Source: an uncultured Eubacteriales bacterium (GTDB lineage Bacteria > Bacillota > Clostridia > Christensenellales > Aristaeellaceae). Taken from it: a DNA stretch of 21,975 nt. Both the position numbers and the translations under genes were made by a program. The notes beneath the pieces are model-generated. The model was not told the DNA's origin. It saw only the letters and a list, made by a program, of their open reading frames with translations, and made no database searches. Below are positions 1 through 8,700 of the stretch, in pieces (the first letter of the stretch is position 1; each line of letters begins with the position of its first letter). The stretch spans positions 1-21,975 of the forward strand of contig URJB01000037.1 of assembly GCA_900548145.1 (NCBI GenBank), written 5' to 3'.

Positions 1-83
1 AAACCCCCGGCCAACCAGCTTTCCCCCCGAGTACCCTGCGCGGCATCGCCGCGCAGTCCGGGGTGCAGGGGCACTGCCCCTGC
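1..83 (-). repeat. double-hairpin 3' repeat, copy A
   Basis: Read on the minus strand, this begins at the base after the TAA of the nucleotidyltransferase gene. First stem: GCAGGGGC / GCCCCTGC (plus-strand 65-72 and 76-83, 3-base loop). A short ACCCC spacer follows, then the second stem CTGCGCGGC / GCCGCGCAG (36-44 and 48-56, 3-base loop). A G-rich stretch and TTGGCCGGG close it, running off the window edge. A second copy with the same order of parts follows the last gene of the window. There is no long U-tract, so it is not a standard intrinsic terminator, although it may end or protect the mRNA. Its outer boundary is not visible. Confidence 0.75.
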
Positions 84-989
84 TTAGAAGAGGTGGGAGG
101 GGTAGACGCCGGCGTCGTGCATCTTTTTCAGCTCGGCCTGGACGTAGGGCTTGTCTTCCTTGTAGGTCACGCCAAACCAGACCGCATCGGTCTTGAGCAT
201 GTCTACCTTCAGCCCTTCCTCGTGCATCAGCTGATCCACCAGTACGGGCAGCACATATTCGGCCTTCATCTCGTCGGGAGACAGACTCTTCATAAACTTG
301 ATAAAGTACTTCTCCGCTTCCTGCAGAAGCCACGGCGTGAAGCCGAAGAAGTTCATGCTCACCAGTGCGTCGGGATCCAGGATCACGCCGTTTTCGTCGT
401 TCTCGGTGTCGCGAATGGTGCCGTCCGGGAAGGGCTTGATCTTGTAGGTCTCGGTGACGCTGACCAGATGGTTGTGCTCGTCGGTCTTGCAGACGCCGCG
501 GGTCACGTGGCCGTTCTCGCTGACGGTGTTCTTCAGATAATAGCCCACCATGCAGGCCTGCTTTTCGGGAGCCAGCTTGCCCAGATGCTCCACCATGATG
601 CCGTAGCCGGGCACGCCGTAGTAGTCGTCCGCGTTGATGACGGCGAAGGGCTCGTGGATCAGCTCCTTGGCGGACAAAAGCGCCTGAACGGTGCCCAACG
701 GCTTGGTGCGCTCGGCGGGAACGGTGCAGCCCTCGGGCAGATCGGTCAGTTCCTGATAGGCGTACTCCACGTGAACCTTCTTGGCCACCAGATCGCCGAT
801 CTGCGCCTTGAACTGCGCTTCAAAGCTGTGCTTGATGATGAAAACGACCTTGGTGAAGCCGGCCTTGACCGCGTCGTAAATGGAGTAGAGCATCAGCGCT
901 TCGTTGTGGGGACCCATGCCGTCGATCTGCTTGTTGCCGCCGTAACGGGAACCCATACCGGCAGCCATGACAACCAACGTCTTATCCAT
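84..989 (-). CDS. sugar nucleotidyltransferase (NTP_transferase family)
   Basis: A 301-residue cytoplasmic enzyme of the sugar-phosphate nucleotidyltransferase superfamily, which couples an NTP to a sugar 1-phosphate and releases pyrophosphate. The N-terminus has the nucleotide-binding loop LVVMAAGMGSRYGG (residues 5-18), and NADDYYG near residue 119 supplies the metal-binding Asp region. The length suits a single catalytic domain with no acyltransferase tail. The start is the ATG at 989, preceded by AAGGAGG with a 9-base spacer. It lies 79 bases downstream of a polyprenyl-phosphate sugar transferase on the same strand and is probably co-transcribed, pointing to precursor supply for a surface glycan. 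The substrate cannot be told from the sequence. The stop codon is followed at once by a double-hairpin repeat. Confidence 0.85.
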   Translation of the reverse strand: MDKTLVVMAAGMGSRYGGNKQIDGMGPHNEALMLYSIYDAVKAGFTKVVFIIKHSFEAQFKAQIGDLVAKKVHVEYAYQELTDLPEGCTVPAERTKPLGTVQALLSAKELIHEPFAVINADDYYGVPGYGIMVEHLGKLAPEKQACMVGYYLKNTVSENGHVTRGVCKTDEHNHLVSVTETYKIKPFPDGTIRDTENDENGVILDPDALVSMNFFGFTPWLLQEAEKYFIKFMKSLSPDEMKAEYVLPVLVDQLMHEEGLKVDMLKTDAVWFGVTYKEDKPYVQAELKKMHDAGVYPSHLF

Positions 990-1068
990 CCTTGTTTTCC
1001 TCCTTGAAAGTAACGATACTTCATGGATTTATTTCCAACCCGTTGCGGAAACGGAGTGAAAAACGGAG

Positions 1069-2553
1069 TTAAAGCGCCTTGCGCAGAAATGCGTCCTGAT
1101 CGGGACGGTGCTTGGACGGGGGAAGATCGATTCCTTCGCCCCGGCCCTCCCGCGCCTCCATACGCATCTGGGGGCAGTCGCATTGCTTGTCGCCGAAGCC
1201 CTCGGTGCTGTCCCGGCGGAAGAAAATGGTAAACGTGCGCAGAAGCAGCTTGAAATCGTAGCTCAGGGTGAAGTTTTCGATGTAGAGCAGGTCCAGAATG
1301 GCCTTGTCCTTGGGGGAGGTGTTGTACTTGCCCTCGATCTGGGCCAGCCCGGTCAGCCCGGCTTTCATGCGCTGACGGTAGCGGAATTCCGGCACTTCCC
1401 GGGTGTACTTTTCCACATTTTCCAGCATTTCAGGCCGGGGCCCCACCAGGCTCATTTCCCCCCGGAGCACGTTGATCAGCTGGGGCAGCTCGTCGATGCG
1501 GTACTTGCGCAGGAAGCGCCCAATGGGCGTGATGCGGTCATCGCCCTCCCGGGCGGACAGGGAATCAGCCTGCCGCTGGGGATCGTCTTCGTACATGGTG
1601 CGGAATTTGATGATCTCAAAGACGTTGCCGTTGATGGTGGCCCGCTTCTGCCGGAAGAAGATGGAACCGTTGCCCGCCAGCTTCAGCGCCGCCGCCGTCG
1701 CCAGCAGAATGGGACTAAGCAGGATCAGCCCCGCCAGGCTGAAAACAATATCGAAGGCACGTTTTAGGAAACGCTGCATCAGCGTCATTTCCGTGCGGTG
1801 AATGTGCAGAAAGGGCGTGTCGTCCAGCACGGTACTTTCCGCGGTGGAGATAATTACATCCTCCAGCTCGGCCATGAGGTACATGCTCTTGTTGTACTGA
1901 TAACAGAAGGCTTCCAGTGCGCCTTCCTCCGTGTCGGGCACGCCCGCCAGAAAAATGGTGTCGTGCTCCAGAATGGTCTCGTGTACGTCCGGGCACTGGT
2001 AGTGGATCACTTCGCTGAGCCGGTAGCGCTGGGGGAAGGATCTCAGCTTGACCGCCACGTGCTCCGCCAACGCCTGCGAGGAGGTGACGATCAGACAGCG
2101 CCGGGGCGGGTTGATGCGGAAATAGAAGAAATAGGCCAGCGAAATAATGAGGTAAATCAAAAGGATCTGCAGTGCAAAGGCACACATCAGCAGATAAAAA
2201 TCCTCGCCCCACAGGGTCAGCGTGGCGTTGGCCTCCGGGTTTTGAGGATTTACGTTCATGATCTGCAAAAAGAGGTAGGAGATCGCGTCCGTGAAAAAAG
2301 TGGTCAGCGACAGGCTGGCAAAGACGGAACGCTTGAGCTTGCGGCCGATCTCAAAGCCGCCGTACACCATGGTCAACCCAAAAAGACATACCGCAAACAC
2401 ACCCATGGTGGTGGCCGCGGTACGGCTCAAATTCAAAAGCTGGGGATTGCTGATGGACAAAAGTCCAAAAAAAGAAACGAACAACCCAATATATAACAGC
2501 GCCTGAAAGATCAGCCGCGTCAGCTGTGTGCGGTAAAAACGGCTCTGGTGCAT
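1069..2553 (-). CDS. polyprenyl glycosylphosphotransferase (initiating sugar transferase)
   Basis: A 494-residue inner-membrane enzyme that transfers a sugar 1-phosphate from a nucleotide sugar to undecaprenyl phosphate, the first step of exopolysaccharide or glycan assembly. The N-terminal third is a hydrophobic multi-span region. A middle soluble domain follows. The last ~220 residues form the bacterial sugar transferase domain, with a membrane-entering helix (KRAFDIVFSLAGLILLSP), the FRQKR and KFRTM motifs, and the signature DELPQLINVLRGEMSLVGPR. The frame is open to a GTG at 2589, but the ATG at 2553 has a far better site (CGGAGG, 5-base spacer) and is chosen here. Its promoter is at 2613-2641. 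The nucleotidyltransferase downstream probably shares the transcript. The sugar specificity is unknown. Confidence 0.9.
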   Translation of the reverse strand: MHQSRFYRTQLTRLIFQALLYIGLFVSFFGLLSISNPQLLNLSRTAATTMGVFAVCLFGLTMVYGGFEIGRKLKRSVFASLSLTTFFTDAISYLFLQIMNVNPQNPEANATLTLWGEDFYLLMCAFALQILLIYLIISLAYFFYFRINPPRRCLIVTSSQALAEHVAVKLRSFPQRYRLSEVIHYQCPDVHETILEHDTIFLAGVPDTEEGALEAFCYQYNKSMYLMAELEDVIISTAESTVLDDTPFLHIHRTEMTLMQRFLKRAFDIVFSLAGLILLSPILLATAAALKLAGNGSIFFRQKRATINGNVFEIIKFRTMYEDDPQRQADSLSAREGDDRITPIGRFLRKYRIDELPQLINVLRGEMSLVGPRPEMLENVEKYTREVPEFRYRQRMKAGLTGLAQIEGKYNTSPKDKAILDLLYIENFTLSYDFKLLLRTFTIFFRRDSTEGFGDKQCDCPQMRMEAREGRGEGIDLPPSKHRPDQDAFLRKAL

Positions 2554-2612
2554 ATCCGCCTCCGTCAGGGAAACCGCATAGGCCTCCACTTTATGTACAG
2601 GATACGATTGTT

Positions 2613-2641
2613 AGCATAACACGGTGAACCGGGCCTGTCAA
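2613..2641 (-). promoter_or_regulatory. sigma-A-type promoter of the sugar transferase unit
   Basis: On the minus strand a perfect -35 TTGACA (plus 2636-2641) is separated by 17 bases from TATGCT (plus 2613-2618). It predicts a start about 50 bases upstream of the chosen ATG at 2553. Confidence 0.7.
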
Positions 2642-2718
2642 CGCTGGGAAAAAGTTGGACAATATTTTTTCCGTTTCCTCCATGGAGGGGCTGTCTCTTT
2701 CCTTTGGGAAGCGATTTA

Positions 2719-2727
2719 TGTTATAAT
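2719..2727 (+). promoter_or_regulatory. extended -10 promoter for the ispG-polC unit
   Basis: TGTTATAAT is a perfect TATAAT (2722-2727) with the upstream TG of an extended -10. The -35 position at 17 bases (TTCCTT) is poor, which fits an extended -10 promoter. The predicted start near 2734 lies at the foot of a strong hairpin. Confidence 0.6.
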
Positions 2728-2734
2728 CATTGCG

Positions 2735-2903
2735 GCCCGCTCCACCCCCTGCGGGGGAGTTGCGGGCTTCGGGTTTGCGGTACCGCTGCGCGGTGTCCTC
2801 AACCCTCGGTGCTTCGCACCCTTGATGCGGCCTGCCCCGCTTGGCGGTATGCCGTTCCCTTCATTGAGTTATGGATATTTTGCATTTGAAAGGCGGTTTT
2901 TGC
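2735..2903 (+). other. structured 5' leader of ispG
   Basis: About 170 untranslated bases between the promoter and the ispG start. Visible structure: outer stem GCCCGC / GCGGGC (2735-2740, 2762-2767) enclosing CCCCC-TGC-GGGGG (2745-2757); ACCGC-TGC-GCGGT (2782-2794); GGTGC-TTC-GCACC (2808-2820). I recognise no riboswitch family. It may be a stabilising or attenuating leader, or simply GC-rich intergenic repeat sequence. Confidence 0.45.
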
Positions 2904-4013
2904 ATGAGCGCTACCCGTTCTTTTTTCATTGGAAAAGTGCCCATTGGCGGCGGCGCGCCGGTGAGCGTGCAGAGCATGACCAATACGGACAGCCGGGACG
3001 CTGCGGCCACGCTGCAGCAGATTCGGGAGCTGGCGCAGGCCGGGTGCGACATCGTGCGTCTGAGCGTGTACGATGAGGACTGCCTGAAAGCGCTGCCCGC
3101 CATTGTGGACGGTTCGCCGGTGCCGTTGGTGGCGGATATCCACTTCCGGGCCGATCTGGCGGTGGGGGCCATCGAGCGGGGCGTAGCCAAGGTGCGCATC
3201 AACCCCGGCAATATCGGCGGCATGGAAAAGGTGCGCCGGGTGGCGGACTGCGCCCGAATGCATCATGTGCCCATCCGCATCGGCGTGAACTCCGGCAGCA
3301 TCGAGAAGGATATTCTGCGCCGGGAGGGCGGCGTGACCGCCCGGGGAATGCTGGACAGCGCCCTGAGCCATGCCCGTCTGCTGGAAGAAGCCGGTTTTCA
3401 TGATATTGTGCTGTCCCTGAAGGCCAGCAGTGTGCCGCTGACGGTAGCGGCCTACGAGCTGGCGGCGAAGGAGACGGATTATCCCCTGCATGTGGGCGTG
3501 ACCGAAGCAGGCCTGCCGGGCTCGGGCAACATTAAGAGCGCTATCGGCATTGGGGCGCTGCTGCTGCAGGGCATCGGCGATACGGTGCGCGTATCTCTGA
3601 CGGGCAGCCCCATCCCTGAAGCTCAGGCGGCCATTGACATCCTGCGGGCCTGCGGATTGCGGAAGAGCTACGTCAACGTGGTCAGCTGCCCCACCTGCGG
3701 CCGCACCGGCATTGACGTGGCGGCCATCGCCCGCAGGGTGCAGGAAGAACTTTCCGACATTCGCGTGCCCATGACCGTGGCGGTGATGGGCTGCGTGGTC
3801 AACGGCCCCGGCGAGGCCCGGGAGGCGGACGTGGGACTGGCTGGCGGAGGCCTGAGCGCGGCGGAGAACGCCGGCGGCGAGGGCGGGACCTATGCCGTAG
3901 GCGCACTGTTTGAAAAAGGAAAGGCGCCCCGACGCATCGAAGGCGATCTGGCAGGCCAGCTGATCGCCCGGGCCCGGGAGATCGCGAAGGAACGGGAAGG
4001 AAAGATGGAATGA
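2904..4013 (+). CDS. ispG: 4-hydroxy-3-methylbut-2-enyl diphosphate synthase (IspG/GcpE)
   Basis: The penultimate enzyme of the MEP pathway to isoprenoids: a cytoplasmic 4Fe-4S enzyme that converts methylerythritol cyclodiphosphate to HMBPP. It has 369 residues, normal for the bacterial single-module type. The TIM-barrel half opens with VSVQSMTNTDSRD and contains VADIHFR and KVRINPGNIG. The cluster ligands are visible as C262-P-T-C265 and C297 in GCVVNGPGE, the expected CX2C-X31-C spacing, with E304 as the usual fourth ligand. The start is the ATG at 2904, preceded by AAAGGCGG with a 7-base spacer; an in-frame ATG at 2871 lacks such a site. Its stop overlaps the next gene by ATGA. In many Firmicutes ispG sits beside dxr, rseP and polC; only polC is near here. 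Confidence 0.97.
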   Translation: MSATRSFFIGKVPIGGGAPVSVQSMTNTDSRDAAATLQQIRELAQAGCDIVRLSVYDEDCLKALPAIVDGSPVPLVADIHFRADLAVGAIERGVAKVRINPGNIGGMEKVRRVADCARMHHVPIRIGVNSGSIEKDILRREGGVTARGMLDSALSHARLLEEAGFHDIVLSLKASSVPLTVAAYELAAKETDYPLHVGVTEAGLPGSGNIKSAIGIGALLLQGIGDTVRVSLTGSPIPEAQAAIDILRACGLRKSYVNVVSCPTCGRTGIDVAAIARRVQEELSDIRVPMTVAVMGCVVNGPGEAREADVGLAGGGLSAAENAGGEGGTYAVGALFEKGKAPRRIEGDLAGQLIARAREIAKEREGKME

Positions 4014-5758
4014 AGCCTGTGAAAACGGCCGGAACGGCTGCAGCGGTCTGCTCTCTGGCGGGAGTCGGCCTGTTGCCCCGTCTGCTGGACTGGGGGATAG
4101 ACGCGACCCATTCGGCAGGGATGCTGCTGTTGGCCGGGCTGCTGTGGACGGCTGGAAAAGCGGTTCTTTCGGAGAAAGACCGGCGGCTTCTGCGATTTTC
4201 GCTGACGTTTGGGTTGGTTTTCGCCTTTTGCCAGCTGCTGGGAGCACGGCTGGATAGTGCCGGAACGGTGCAGGACGGAATGCTATTGTTGCTGGCGGGG
4301 AGTCTTGCCTGTGCTCCGGCGGCAGGGGGACTGTTTCTTCTGCTGGCGAAGGGAACGGCTGGCGCTGCCGCCGCTTCGAAAGAAGACGCGTCCACACCCG
4401 GACGGACGTTCTGGATGACGTTTGCGGCGCTGCTTCTGTGCTGGCTGCCCTATTATCTGGCCTATTTTCCCGGTATGTTCAATTACGACTCGGCCGGGGA
4501 AGCGGCGCAGTTTACCACAGGACAGTACAACGGAGCTTTTCCGCCGCTGCATACGCTGCTGCTGGCGGCGTTTTACCGGCTGGGCGGCGCAATGGGCAGC
4601 TATAACGCGGGGATCGCCCTGTATACGGCGGCGCAGGCCTGTACGGTGGCGGCTGCGCTGGCTTATGCCAACGCAATGCTGTGCCGTCTGGGTGTAAAAC
4701 GCGGCTTTCGTATCGGGCTGGCGACGGCCTATGGTCTGCTGCCCGGATTTCCGCTGCTGGTGATGTCCACCACCAAGGACTTGTTTTTCTGCGCGGTGCT
4801 GTTGCCCCTTCTTTGCCTGTTGGCGGAGGGACAGCGGGAGACGAAACGGCTGAAAAAGCGGGGCTATGCCGTTGCAGTCGTTGCTTTGACGGCTTTGAGC
4901 TGCCTCTTGCGGCCCAACGGAGCGGCAGCCGTTGTGGTCGCGCTGGTCTCCGGCTGGTTTCTTCTGCCCAAAGAAGGGCACAGGCGTTTCGCGGTGCTGC
5001 TTCTGTGCGGGATAATCGGATTTGCCGGGGCCGATCAGGGCATGAAGGCGGCGCTGCATCCCAGCAAGACCGGTCTGCGGGAGCTGCTCAGCGTACCGCT
5101 GGCGCAGGTCTCCCGGGTGTACGTCCGGCAGCAGAAAGAACTGACGGAAACCGAAAAGGAAGAAATTTTTTCCTTTATCCCGGATGCGCAGCGCTATCAG
5201 CCCCATCTGGCGGACGGCGTGAAGCGCCATACCGCCGTGTGCATGAGCACGCTGCCGCAATTTCTGGAGCTGTACGGGCGGCTTTTGCGGCAATATCCTG
5301 CGGATTTCGCGGATGCGTGGGCGTATCTCACCAAGGGCTACTGGCACCTGGACGATACCACCCATCTGGACATCTATGCGGAGCGGGGCGGACACGGCTA
5401 CATGGAGACCGCCGCTCAGCCCGGTTACGGCGTCAGCCGCGCCTCTTTGTGGCCGGGATTGATGGAAACGCTGGACCGGTTGTTTGTGGAAAACGAATAC
5501 CGGAGGATTCCTCTCCTGTCCGCCCTCATCGAACCAGCCTTCTGGTGCTGGCTGTTCTTCGGCGCACTGTGGCTGGCAATCTTTCGGCGGGACCGGGGAG
5601 CGCTTCTGTTCGGTCTGCCCCTTGCGGGTATTTATCTGACGCTGCTGTTTGGGGCCTGCGCCTATCTGCGCTACGCCCTGCCGCTGGCGCTGGGCGCGCT
5701 GCCGCTGACAGGTCTTCTGCAAAATCCCCCTGAAAACGGAAAGGGAACGAACGAATGA
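4010..5758 (+). CDS. multispanning membrane protein, DUF6020-like
   Basis: A 582-residue integral membrane protein with many hydrophobic segments in two blocks. A long hydrophilic stretch (about residues 360-500) separates the first block from the final spans. The conserved-looking patch LPYYLAYFPGMFNYDSAGEA around residues 146-165, with D160, recalls the uncharacterised DUF6020 family of Firmicutes. An Asp in an early outer loop is also typical of GT-C-fold glycosyltransferases, so a lipid-linked sugar transferase role is possible but is inference. It starts in an ATGA overlap with ispG and ends in an ATGA overlap with polC, so translation of all three is probably coupled. The family assignment is from memory of its motif, not a search. 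Confidence 0.7.
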   Translation: MKPVKTAGTAAAVCSLAGVGLLPRLLDWGIDATHSAGMLLLAGLLWTAGKAVLSEKDRRLLRFSLTFGLVFAFCQLLGARLDSAGTVQDGMLLLLAGSLACAPAAGGLFLLLAKGTAGAAAASKEDASTPGRTFWMTFAALLLCWLPYYLAYFPGMFNYDSAGEAAQFTTGQYNGAFPPLHTLLLAAFYRLGGAMGSYNAGIALYTAAQACTVAAALAYANAMLCRLGVKRGFRIGLATAYGLLPGFPLLVMSTTKDLFFCAVLLPLLCLLAEGQRETKRLKKRGYAVAVVALTALSCLLRPNGAAAVVVALVSGWFLLPKEGHRRFAVLLLCGIIGFAGADQGMKAALHPSKTGLRELLSVPLAQVSRVYVRQQKELTETEKEEIFSFIPDAQRYQPHLADGVKRHTAVCMSTLPQFLELYGRLLRQYPADFADAWAYLTKGYWHLDDTTHLDIYAERGGHGYMETAAQPGYGVSRASLWPGLMETLDRLFVENEYRRIPLLSALIEPAFWCWLFFGALWLAIFRRDRGALLFGLPLAGIYLTLLFGACAYLRYALPLALGALPLTGLLQNPPENGKGTNE

Positions 5759-8700
5759 ACAAAACGGAAATGCTGCAGGCGCTGGAGGCGGCGGTGCCGC
5801 CCCTGCGGGGAAAGCTGCACATCGAGCGGGTGCTGTATAAAAAAGCGGCTAATAAGGCCTATATGAGCTTCCTGTGCGACGATCTGGTGCGGGAGGGCGA
5901 ATTTTTGCAGGTGGAGCGTACCCTGAAGGAACTGTTTCCGCAGGTGAACGTAGCCCTGCGTATCGCCAGCCCGGGGCTGGGGGAGGATTTTCTCGGCGAT
6001 CTGGACAAGTACAAGTCCGTGCTGACGGATTTCCTGCGCCGCCAGAGCCCAGCGCTGCTGGCGTGGCTGGACGACGTGGGCTGGAGCATGGAAAACGGCC
6101 GGATCCTGCTGACCTGCCCGGATAATATCTCCATGCAGTATTTTGCCTCCCATCAGCTGGATAAGCGGGTGGCCCAGTGCATCTACGATATTTTCCGGGT
6201 GAAGGTCACGGTGGGTCTGACAGTCTGCGGCGAGCGGGAAGCCTGGACGAAGAAAATGCGGGAGGAGCGGGGCTTCTCCTTCTCGCCCGCGCTGGCGGGG
6301 GGCTTCGACGGCTCCGCCGGCGGCGCGGAAGAACCGCCGCCGTGGGACGACGCGGTGCTGGACGCGCAGGCGGCTGCCATGGGTGTCCCCGGGGCCGCTC
6401 CTGCCGCCCCGGCCCCCGCGCCGAAGCCCAAGCCCAAGGCGGCTCCCGCCCAGAGACCCGCCTATACGCCCCCGCCCAAGCCGGACAGCCGCTATCCCGT
6501 GCTGAAGGGACGCGCCATCGGCGACAAGCCGGTGGACATTGTGGAGCTGGCCGAGGACAGCGGCATCGTGGTCATCGAGGGCACCGTGACCGGCGTAAAC
6601 GAGCCCAAGGAACTGAAGGGCGGCGAAACGGTGCTGGTGACCTTCGCCGTCTACGACCTGACCAGCACCATCTACTGCAAGGCCTTCTATCAGTACCGCA
6701 TGAAGCGCCGGGGCATGGGCGAGGAGCCGGTGCCGCCCACCGACGAGGAACGCCAGCGGGTGAAGGAGCAGGTAGACCAGATCAAGAACGGGATGCGGGT
6801 CCGCCTACGGGGCGAATGCCGTATGGATAATTTCCTGGGAGAACTTTCCATCGGCGTGCGGGATATGCAGCAGATGCCCAAGGTGGAGCGCATGGATACC
6901 TGTGAGGAAAAGCGCATCGAGCTGCACATGCACAGTCAGATGTCCACCATGGACGCTACCGCCGAAGCCGCCCAGCTGGTGGCCACAGCGGCCCGGTGGG
7001 GCCATCCTGCCGTGGCCATTACGGATCACGGTTCCGCGCAGGCCTTCCCGTCGGCCTTCGGCGCGGCGAAGAAAAACAACATCAAGCTCATCCCCGGCGT
7101 GGAGGGCTATCTGGTGGATATGGTGCCCATCGTCAAGGACGCGGACGACCGGCCCCTTTCCAGCCCCATTGTGGTGCTGGACTTTGAGACCACCGGCCTT
7201 TCCACGGTTCACGACCGCATCATCGAGGTGGGCGCGGTCAAGCTGGTGGACGGCCAGATCGTGGACGAGCTCAGCTTCCTGTGCGACCCGGGTGTGCCGC
7301 TGAAGCCCAAGATCACGGAGATCACCGGCATTTCCGACCTGATGCTGCAGGGCAAGGAAAGCCCGGCGGAGGGCGTGACCAAGCTGCTGGCCTTTATCGG
7401 CGACGCGGCGGTAGCGGCCCATAACGCTTCTTTCGATATCGGCATGCTCAACGCCGAATGCGAGCGCATGGGCATTTCGTTCCACGCGCCGGTGCTGGAT
7501 ACGCTGACCTTCGCCCGGCGGCTGTACCCCAATCAGAAGAGCTACCGGCTGGGCGCGCTGTGCCGCCAGCTGGGCGTGAGCCTGAAAAACGCCCACCGGG
7601 CCGTCCACGACGCGGCGGCCACGGCTCAGTGCTTGATCAAAATGTACGAGGGCGCGGCGGAAAAGGGCGCGAATACCCTGCAGGATCTGGATCAGGTCAT
7701 CGAAGGGCAGAGCATGGGCGAAAGCTATCACATCATCCTTCTGTGCAAGACCCAGAAGGGCATGCAGAACCTGAACCACCTGATTTCCGACAGCAACGTC
7801 AGCTATTTCTACCGCCACCCCAACATGCCCCGTTTCGATATCGAGAAGTACCGGGAGGGGCTGATTATCGGCAGCGCCTGCGAGGCGGGCGAGCTGTTCC
7901 GGGCCGTGGCCGCCAACCGGCCCGACGAGGAGCTGGAGCGTATCGCGGCCTTCTACGATTATCTGGAAATTCAGCCTATCGGCAATAACGCCTTCATGCT
8001 CCGGGAGGGACTGGCGGAAAGCGAGGAGCAGCTGCGGGATTTCAACCGGCGTATCGTGGCGCTGGGCGAGAAGCTGGGCAAGCCGGTGGTGGCCACCGGC
8101 GACGTCCACTTTCTGAACCCGGAGGACTCCATCTACCGCACCATCATTCAGGCCGGTCTGGGCTTTGAGGACTGCGACAATCAGCCCCCCCTGTATTTCA
8201 AGACCACCCAGGAAATGCTGGATGAATTCGCCTATCTGGGCGCGGAGAAGTGCCACGAGGTCGTGATCGACAACCCCAAGCTCATCGCCGATCAGGTGGA
8301 GGAGCTTCGCCTGTTCCCCAAGCACCCCGAGGGCAAGGACACCTTCCAGCCCTACTGGGCCGACGCGGCGGATGATATTCAAAACCGCGCCTGGGGCCGG
8401 GCCAAGGAGCTGTACGGCGATCCCCTGCCGGAGATCGTCCAGAAGCGGCTGGAGAAGGAGCTGGGCTCCATCGTAGGCTACGGCTTCTCCACCCTGTACT
8501 CCATCGCTCAGAAGCTGGTGAGCAAGTCCCTGTCCGACGGCTATCTGGTGGGCAGCCGGGGCAGCGTGGGTTCCAGCTTCGTGGCCACCATGAACGGCAT
8601 CACCGAGGTGAACCCCCTGCCGCCCCACTACCGCTGCGACCACTGCCACAAAATGTTCCTGACGCCGCCGGAGCTGGGCACCGTGGGCGTGGATCTGCCG

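Noticed and set aside
63..1007. Long plus-strand open frame opposite the nucleotidyltransferase
   Set aside because: It mirrors the codon pattern of the real minus-strand gene, has His/Val/Gly-biased composition and no ribosome site, and the minus-strand protein has clear family motifs.
2735..2845. Possible third copy of the double-hairpin repeat upstream of ispG
   Set aside because: It has GC-rich hairpins, but the stems, spacer and TTGGCCGGG end do not match the two copies at the window edges, and it does not follow a stop codon.
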